A stretch of 39,081 bases of DNA, from positions 1 to 39,081 of the forward strand of contig CAUYTW010000077.1 of NCBI GenBank assembly GCA_963575715.1, in the 5' to 3' direction. Each line of letters opens with the position of its first letter. Within the stretch, counting starts at the first letter, position 1. Shown here one piece after another: positions 34,375 to 39,081 of this stretch. The notes under the pieces were generated by a model. That model was not told the origin of the DNA. It saw only the letters and a list, made by a program, of their open reading frames with translations, and did no database searches. Position numbers and translations under genes: made by a program. The stretch is from Gammaproteobacteria bacterium (GTDB lineage Bacteria > Pseudomonadota > Gammaproteobacteria > CAIRSR01).

Positions 34375-34696
34375 AGTTAAATTATCCTTTGTTAGAACCA
34401 ATTAAAATCAGCGATCCAGAAAGGTCAAGGTGATGGTTGACATACGATATTGAACTGGCATCATTCCCTATTACAAAAATTTTTGTATCGCTAAGTATTT
34501 CCCAAGCTCGTCAATCACCCTAGGCTAAAATCATGGCAGCTCTGTGAAACTGGGCCGCAAGATTGACCAGCCCAAGTTCGAGAAATCAGGCTACGTTGCA
34601 ACGCAGTACAGGATTTACCCTGGGGCGCTTCCTCGACTTCAGGCAATTAATAATGGCGGAACGCCCTCAGGGGCGGGATTTCTCTCGGAGACACTG
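34375..34696. other. Divergent ftsW-queC gap with a family B end
   Basis: The 34375-34590 part is AT-rich and should hold the promoters for ftsW and queC, but I see no confident -35/-10 pairs. From 34593 it becomes repeat-like: GTTGCAACGCAG (34600-34611, also near 26512), CGCCC-TCAG-GGGCG (34662-34675), then TTTCTCTCGGAGACACTG and ATGAGC of queC, matching the tail of the ftsZ and murG leaders. I see no preQ1 riboswitch pattern. Confidence 0.5.
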
Positions 34697-35386
34697 ATGA
34701 GCAAGGCACTAGTTGTCTTTTCCGGTGGACAGGACTCAACAACTTGTCTGTACTGGGCGCTACATAAATTTGGCGTAGGTGAAGTGGTGGCATTGAGTTT
34801 TGACTATCACCAACGCCATCGCATTGAATTAGATTGCGCCAGACAAGTGGCCAGTCTGGTCAACGTACCTCATACCCTGCTCCCTATCAATACCTTCGCA
34901 GCATTAGGGGCTAATGCCCTGACCGGAGATCTTCCGGTGGTGGCGGAACCGAATCCGCTCAATGGATTACCTAACACCTTTGTCCCTGGGCGCAATCTCA
35001 TTTTTCTGACTTTCGCCGCCGCCTATGCCTACTCACAGGGTATTAGGCACCTGGTAACGGGGGTCACCCAAATAGACTATAGTGGTTATCCTGACTGCCG
35101 GGCAACAACGTTACACGCCCTAGAGCAGACGCTACGACTAGGAATGGAGTACGACATTACCCTTCATGCTCCACTGATAGATTTATCGAAACATGACGTT
35201 GTATTACTCGCGTCCAACTTAGGGGCGCTGCCGGCCATGGCCTGGACCCATACCTGTTACGAGGGGCGTCGTCCTCCCTGCGGAGAATGTTCCGCCTGCC
35301 GAATCCGTGCTAAGGGTTTTGCCGAGGCCGGGATTATCGACCCCTTGATCGCTAGGAGTTACGCAGTTGACAAAAAATTGCGTTAA
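34697..35386 (+). CDS. queC: 7-cyano-7-deazaguanine synthase, C-terminal codons replaced by an IS
   Basis: QueC makes preQ0, the precursor of queuosine in tRNA, from carboxy-deazaguanine, ammonia and ATP. 229 residues. Motifs: ALVVFSGGQDSTTCLYWAL (ATP pyrophosphatase loop), FDYHQRHRIELDCA, VPGRNLIFLTFAAAYAYS, GVTQIDYSGYPDCR, and the zinc site TCYEGRRPPCGECSACRIRAKGF. ATG 34697 has GGAG upstream; an in-frame GTG at 34544 lies in repeat DNA. The IS at 35353 cuts the gene after IIDPLIA: the present tail RSYAVDKKLR is IS-encoded, while the rejoined site would read SKI and a stop at 36423. The catalytic part is intact, so function may survive. Confidence 0.95.
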   Translation: MSKALVVFSGGQDSTTCLYWALHKFGVGEVVALSFDYHQRHRIELDCARQVASLVNVPHTLLPINTFAALGANALTGDLPVVAEPNPLNGLPNTFVPGRNLIFLTFAAAYAYSQGIRHLVTGVTQIDYSGYPDCRATTLHALEQTLRLGMEYDITLHAPLIDLSKHDVVLLASNLGALPAMAWTHTCYEGRRPPCGECSACRIRAKGFAEAGIIDPLIARSYAVDKKLR

Positions 35387-35395
35387 AATACAACA

Positions 35396-35563
35396 ATGAA
35401 CCATCCCAAATGCAGTGCATACGATTACATCCAGTTTTTAATCGCCACCCCGCGTAATTATAGTTGCACGGAGGCTGCCAAAGTCTCCCCGATAATTAAC
35501 GCTCCTCCCGCGCATGACGCTTTTACACGGCTTTTATCCCGTAAGGAGCCACAATTCAGATGA
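35396..35563 (+). pseudogene. Transposase N-terminal fragment (frameshifted)
   Basis: 55 codons, MNHPKCSAYDYIQFLIATP and CTEAAKVSP...HDAFTRLLSRKEP, the usual opening of this transposase type. The frame ends at TGA 35561. Leaving out a single C near 35553 would continue it as KEP-NSDELWLEVE, which fits the spacing of relatives (EP, four residues, LW). So the element carries a one-base insertion, unless a +1 programmed shift operates. Confidence 0.75.
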
Positions 35564-36398
35564 ATTGTGGCTGGAAGTAGAATCCCTCATCGATAAAACC
35601 AAAGGGATTTTGGTTATCGATGATTCAACTCTTGACAAGCCTTACGCTCGTCAAATCGACCTGGTCAATTATCATTGGTCAGGGAAACATCATGCAACCG
35701 TTCCAGGAATCAACCTGATTACGCTGCTTTGGACGGACGGCGATAGTTACGTCCCCTGTGATTATCGAATTTATAATAAAAGCCTGGATAATATAACCAA
35801 AAACGATCATTTCCGGGCAATGTTGAAAACCGCCCAAGAACGGGGATTTACGCCATCCGCTGTTGTATTTGACAGTTGGTATGGCAGCTTAAAAAATATT
35901 AAGTTCATCCGTGAGTTAGGATGGACTTGGCTGACCCGGTTGAAATGCAACCGGCAAGTTAATCCCGATCGCACTGGGAATCGTGCGATTAACACTATTA
36001 ATCTTTTACCAGGAGGACAGGTCGTCCATCTAAAAGGTTATGGATTGGTCCGAGTATTCCAGATAGCGGCAAAAGATGGCAGCAAGGAATATTGGGCCAC
36101 AAATAATCTTTCCATGACGGAAATGACGCGCCAATCCCTGGCAGAATTGAGCTGGATGATTGAAGTATATCATCGCAGTCTCAAACAGAATTGTGGTGTT
36201 GAGCGTTGCCAGGCACGTAGTACACGTGCTCAACAAAACCATATCGGATTTGCAATCCGTGCCTTTGTGCGCCTGGAACGATTTTTCTTTCGTACCGGGA
36301 TTAGCGAACTGGAAGCAAAAGCTCGCATTATACGAAATGCGGTTCGTGATTATCTCGCGAACCCTCTTTACGTATTACCAGCTCTTCCAACTGCGTAA
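35514..36398 (+). pseudogene. IS4/IS701-like DDE transposase, main part
   Basis: The catalytic core of the IS transposase. GILVIDDSTLDKPYAR holds the first Asp, NLITLLWTDGD and DYRIYNK follow, VVFDSWYGSLKNIKF holds the second Asp, WLTRLKCNRQVNPD continues, and IEVYHRSLKQNCGVERCQAR holds the Glu. The C-terminus YLANPLYVLPALPTA ends 6 nt before the right IS end. Its real start lies in the upstream fragment at 35396 in another frame; the ATG at 35514 lies inside that fragment. A protein from here alone would still contain the DDE triad. Confidence 0.85.
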
Positions 36399-36442
36399 CT
36401 CCTAGATCGCTTCAAAAATCTAACCAGTTTTTAGACCATTTC

Positions 36443-37009
36443 ATGCCTCTTCGTTATATTCCTGCTCCTGGTGCTCCTCGTTGGCTAGGTACTCTATCCT
36501 GTTTTCATCCTAGAATTCCGACAAAATTTGTCCCGTGGTTGATGGATGAGGGATCACTGACCCGGCGCGTGACGCGCGCCTGTGCGGGGCGGGTGCGTGT
36601 GCAGGTGCTGGATCAAAGCTGGGGACGCGCCAGTTCCGATGAGGCGGTCGCCTTGGGTATGAATCGTCATGGCCGGGTCTGGCTGCGGGAGGTGCAACTC
36701 TTATGCGACGATCAACCATGGATCTATGCGCATACCGTGATTCCCATCACTACCCTGACAGGTCCAGCACGCCGCTTGCTTCGCTTGGGAAATCGTCCCT
36801 TGGGCGCGGTGCTATTCGCCGACCCGAAAACAATACGCGGAAAAGTCGAGATTGTCCGCCTTCAACCTCATCACCGTCTTTACCAGCGCGCCACTCATTT
36901 CACAGCGGTAATGCCTGATATCCTTTGGGGACGGCGTTCATTATTTTGGGTGGGAAACCGGCCATTATTGGTGATTGAAGTATTTTTACCCGCATTGCCG
37001 AATAATTAA
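36443..37009 (+). CDS. ubiC: Chorismate lyase
   Basis: UbiC splits chorismate into 4-hydroxybenzoate and pyruvate, the first step of ubiquinone synthesis. 188 residues: WLMDEGSLTRRV near residue 30, the conserved REVQLLCDDQPWIYAHTVIP block (residues 83-102), and RATHFTAVMPDILWGRRSLFWVG with the C-terminal LLVIEVFLP. ATG 36443 lies only 38 bp after the IS, so the IS now stands between ubiC and any upstream promoter. No good Shine-Dalgarno is seen. ubiA follows after 39 bp, as in E. coli. Confidence 0.94.
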   Translation: MPLRYIPAPGAPRWLGTLSCFHPRIPTKFVPWLMDEGSLTRRVTRACAGRVRVQVLDQSWGRASSDEAVALGMNRHGRVWLREVQLLCDDQPWIYAHTVIPITTLTGPARRLLRLGNRPLGAVLFADPKTIRGKVEIVRLQPHHRLYQRATHFTAVMPDILWGRRSLFWVGNRPLLVIEVFLPALPNN

Positions 37010-37048
37010 TTTTAGTCATTTTTCAATTTAGCAGGTGGCTACGCTGAC

Positions 37049-37945
37049 ATGCTCGATATTTCCTTTTCCACCGTCACCCGCCTTGCGCGAGATCGTTTAT
37101 ATCAATATTGGTTACTTACTCGTTTTCACCGTCCTATCGGAATTTTTCTGTTGCTCTGGCCGATGCTGTGGGCTTTATGGATTGCGGGGGAGGGTCAACC
37201 TAGGCCATTTATTGTTATGGTGTTCGTGCTAGGCACTGCCTTGATGCGTGCCGCAGGCTGCGCCATTAATGATTACGCCGACCGCGATTTCGATCCTTTC
37301 GTTCGTCGTACCCGAGAACGTCCGCTGGCCAGCGGTCGAGTAAGCCCCAAGGAAGCGTTGGGTGTATTCATGGTGTTATCGCTGTTGTCCTTTCTGTTGG
37401 TATTATCCATGAATGCACTCACGATTAAACTTTCTGTGGTCGGAGCGTTACTTGCCGCCAGTTATCCTTTCATGAAACGTTATACTCATTTGCCTCAGTT
37501 TTATTTGGGAGTGGCTTTTGGTTGGGCAGTACCAATGGCTTTTGCCGCGCAAACAGGCGCGTTGCCTCCAGTAGCCTGGATAATCTTCGCAGCTACGGTA
37601 TTATGGGCAGTGGCTTACGATACACTCTACGCCATGGTTGATCGCGAGGATGATTTGAAAATCGGCGTAAAATCGACCGCTATTCTCTTTGGCCGTTATG
37701 ACCGTCTGGCAGTGGGTATTGCTCAGGGAGCGGTGCTGTTTTTACTCATGGTGACTGGATTTGAAGCCGAGCGCGGGATTGTGTATTTTCTAGGGCTAAT
37801 TACAGCGGCGGGTTTTTTCGTCCATCAACAATGGCTGGCGCGGAATCGCGATCCTTCCCTTTGTTTTCGTGCATTTCTCAACAATCATTGGTTTGGCTTG
37901 GCAATATTTATTGGCCTGGTTCTGGACTATCGTCACTTTCTGTAA
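37049..37945 (+). CDS. ubiA: 4-hydroxybenzoate octaprenyltransferase
   Basis: An inner-membrane prenyltransferase that attaches the polyprenyl chain to 4-hydroxybenzoate in ubiquinone synthesis. 298 residues with eight to nine membrane segments. Aspartate motifs: [25 protein letters not shown] (first NDxxDxxxD) and [22 protein letters not shown] (second DxxxD), plus [19 protein letters not shown] at the N-terminus. ATG 37049 is supported by AGGTGG about 12 nt upstream. The heptosyltransferase gene starts 6 nt after its stop. Confidence 0.97.
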   Translation: MLDISFSTVTRLARDRLYQYWLLTRFHRPIGIFLLLWPMLWALWIAGEGQPRPFIVMVFVLGTALMRAAGCAINDYADRDFDPFVRRTRERPLASGRVSPKEALGVFMVLSLLSFLLVLSMNALTIKLSVVGALLAASYPFMKRYTHLPQFYLGVAFGWAVPMAFAAQTGALPPVAWIIFAATVLWAVAYDTLYAMVDREDDLKIGVKSTAILFGRYDRLAVGIAQGAVLFLLMVTGFEAERGIVYFLGLITAAGFFVHQQWLARNRDPSLCFRAFLNNHWFGLAIFIGLVLDYRHFL

Positions 37946-37951
37946 ATTGAA

Positions 37952-39055
37952 ATGCTCGAAGATTCTTTTGATATTTCAAACCTGCGCCGGGTATTGGTGA
38001 TTAAACTCCGTCACCACGGCGACGTGCTGCTCTCCTCTCCGGTTTTTAGTGTGTTGAAGAACCATGCGCCTCATCTGGAAATCGACGCGCTGGTTTACAA
38101 GGACACTGCGGAAATGTTGACCCTGCACCCTGCCATCAGCCAGATACAGACCATTGACCGTAATTGGAAACACCAAGGAATATTGACACAATTCCAAGCC
38201 GAATGGCGATTGCTATCAATCCTGAAAACGCGGCATTACGATTTGGTGATACATCTCACCGACAGTAATCGCGGACTATTGGTGAAACTATTATGTGGAG
38301 CGCGATTTGGAGTGGCCCCAAAATTGCCGAGTAAAGGAAAATTTTGGCGTGCTGGTTTTTCCCATCGTTATCCACTGCATCACGGCAATACGCGCCATAC
38401 CGTGGAGTCCAATCTGGATGCGTTACGGCGAATCGGTATTTATCCTGGATTGACGGAACGCGCCCTTACCCTTATTGCCGGAGTCGAGGCCGAGGCGCAG
38501 GTGATGGATTTGCTCGCCATGCACGGATTAAAGGGCGGAGACTTCATCCATTTCCATCCCGCCTCTCGTTGGTTGTTCAAATGCTGGCCACAAAAAAATT
38601 GTGTTCAATTAATTGAAGAACTCCAGCGGGAAGGTCACCGGATTGTAATCAGCGCCGCTCCCGATCCGCATGAAATTGAACTAGTGGCAGCAATCATCAA
38701 TCCTCTTGCTTGTCCCGTCATCAATCTTGCGGGTCGGCTTACCCTCAAGCAACTCGCGGCGCTTAATGCCCGGGCCAAACTTTTTATCGGGATGGATTCA
38801 GCTCCCATGCACATCGCCGCCGCCATGCGTGTCCCGACGGTGGCGCTTTTCGGACCCAGCGGAGAAAAGGAGTGGGGGCCATGGATGACCCCGCACCGTA
38901 TCCTTCTCTCCGCGCATTCCTGCCGTCCGTGTGGTAATGATGGTTGTGGTGGCGGAAAACGCAGCGAATGCTTAAGCGCGATTGAACCAGACGCTGTCGT
39001 CACCGCTGTTCATCAATTGCTGACAAGTGCTACTGAACGGAATAACCCTGAGTAA
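37952..39055 (+). CDS. Lipopolysaccharide heptosyltransferase, WaaQ/RfaQ-like
   Basis: A GT9 family glycosyltransferase that adds heptose to the inner LPS core at the cytoplasmic face of the inner membrane. 367 residues. Motifs: RRVLVIKLRHHGDVLLSSPVFSVL (GT9 N-terminal acceptor loop), HYDLVIHLTDSNRGLLVKLL, FIHFHPASRWLFKCWP, VINLAGRLTLKQLAALNARAKLFIGMDSAPMHIAAAM (ADP-heptose site) and VALFGPSGEKEWGPW. A CRPCGNDGCGGGKRSECL cluster before the C-terminus is typical of the RfaQ (heptosyltransferase III) type. No other LPS core gene is in the window, so exact specificity is open. Confidence 0.88.
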   Translation: MLEDSFDISNLRRVLVIKLRHHGDVLLSSPVFSVLKNHAPHLEIDALVYKDTAEMLTLHPAISQIQTIDRNWKHQGILTQFQAEWRLLSILKTRHYDLVIHLTDSNRGLLVKLLCGARFGVAPKLPSKGKFWRAGFSHRYPLHHGNTRHTVESNLDALRRIGIYPGLTERALTLIAGVEAEAQVMDLLAMHGLKGGDFIHFHPASRWLFKCWPQKNCVQLIEELQREGHRIVISAAPDPHEIELVAAIINPLACPVINLAGRLTLKQLAALNARAKLFIGMDSAPMHIAAAMRVPTVALFGPSGEKEWGPWMTPHRILLSAHSCRPCGNDGCGGGKRSECLSAIEPDAVVTAVHQLLTSATERNNPE

Positions 39056-39081
39056 ATTGATTATTGCTGTCGTTAGACTCA

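Larger units (their letters stand above)
35353..36404 (+). mobile_element. Insertion sequence with DDE transposase, inserted at the end of queC
   Basis: 1052 bp with 17-bp perfect terminal inverted repeats, TAGGAGTTACGCAGTTG (35353-35369) and its complement (36388-36404). GATCGC on both sides (35347-35352, 36405-36410) is a likely target duplication; removing the IS and one copy restores an open queC end with a stop. An alternative reading with a 4-bp CTAG duplication is possible but does not give a queC stop there. The transposase belongs to the IS4/IS701-like DDE group (family placement from memory, not searched). Confidence 0.9.

Noticed and set aside
34402-34660. Possible preQ1 riboswitch before queC
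   Set aside because: I could not find the preQ1 aptamer pattern; the part near the start codon is explained by the family B leader.
34544-34696. In-frame upstream extension of queC from GTG 34544
   Set aside because: The added 51 residues are encoded by repeat DNA; homologues start at the equivalent of MSKALVVFSGG and ATG 34697 has a good Shine-Dalgarno.

Overview
The window looks like chromosome of a gammaproteobacterium. The evidence is the gene content and order: rppH-ptsP, ybgC-tolQ-tolR-tolA-tolB-pal-cpoB, a ftsW-murG-murC-murB-ftsQ-ftsA-ftsZ-lpxC division block, and ubiC-ubiA. Base composition of most genes is near 50% GC by eye. Intergenic DNA is unusually full of short palindromic repeats, MITE-like elements and one insertion sequence, as in large, repeat-rich environmental gammaproteobacteria (sulfur-bacteria-like lineages are possible). 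The genus cannot be told from this sequence. No rRNA, tRNA or CRISPR array was recognised.

Layout. 1-3156: a repeat, then rppH (RNA 5' pyrophosphohydrolase) and ptsP (nitrogen-PTS enzyme I). 3157-8467: a palindromic spacer, a DUF2325 gene (minus), a divergent 979-residue DUF349 protein, then a predicted beta-barrel protein and a PstS-like periplasmic protein. 8507-10971: a MITE directly in front of priA. 11119-19523: the Tol-Pal operon, with an AT-rich 755-residue membrane protein gene lodged between tolQ and tolR. 19601-21601: a class II histone-deacetylase-like hydrolase, another MITE, and an unrecognised gene. 21651-24010 (minus): a response regulator with TPR repeats and a PilZ protein. 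24147-34374 (minus): the distal division/cell-wall cluster from ftsW to lpxC. It lacks murD upstream of ftsW and ddl between murB and ftsQ, and a 646-bp repeat mosaic separates ftsA from ftsZ. 34697-39055: queC with an IS inserted in its last codons, then ubiC, ubiA and a heptosyltransferase.

The most interesting signal is a set of recurrent structured elements that run into start codons. Family A (in front of cpoB, the 20939 gene and lpxC, with variants at 24074 and 13) carries AGGAGG, then a hairpin closed by CGGCGC/GCGCCG with a variable inner stem, then AATTTGG and ATGA. In the three gene-linked copies the distance from AGGAGG to ATG is 8 nt if the hairpin is skipped, but about 50 nt in linear sequence. 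This suggests a hairpin that delivers a Shine-Dalgarno to the start codon. Family B (in front of ftsZ, murG and queC) carries a short GC hairpin followed by GGAGAC or GGGGAC and ATGA. These may be palindromic ends of IS200/IS605-like elements that became 5' leaders; both ideas are inference.

Other points: ftsZ is frameshifted as given, at a run of ten Gs in its nucleotide-binding glycine loop (nine would restore the protein). The IS at 35353-36404 swaps the last residues of QueC and has its own frameshifted transposase. A 164-bp MITE at 20584 shares the terminal inverted repeats of that IS.
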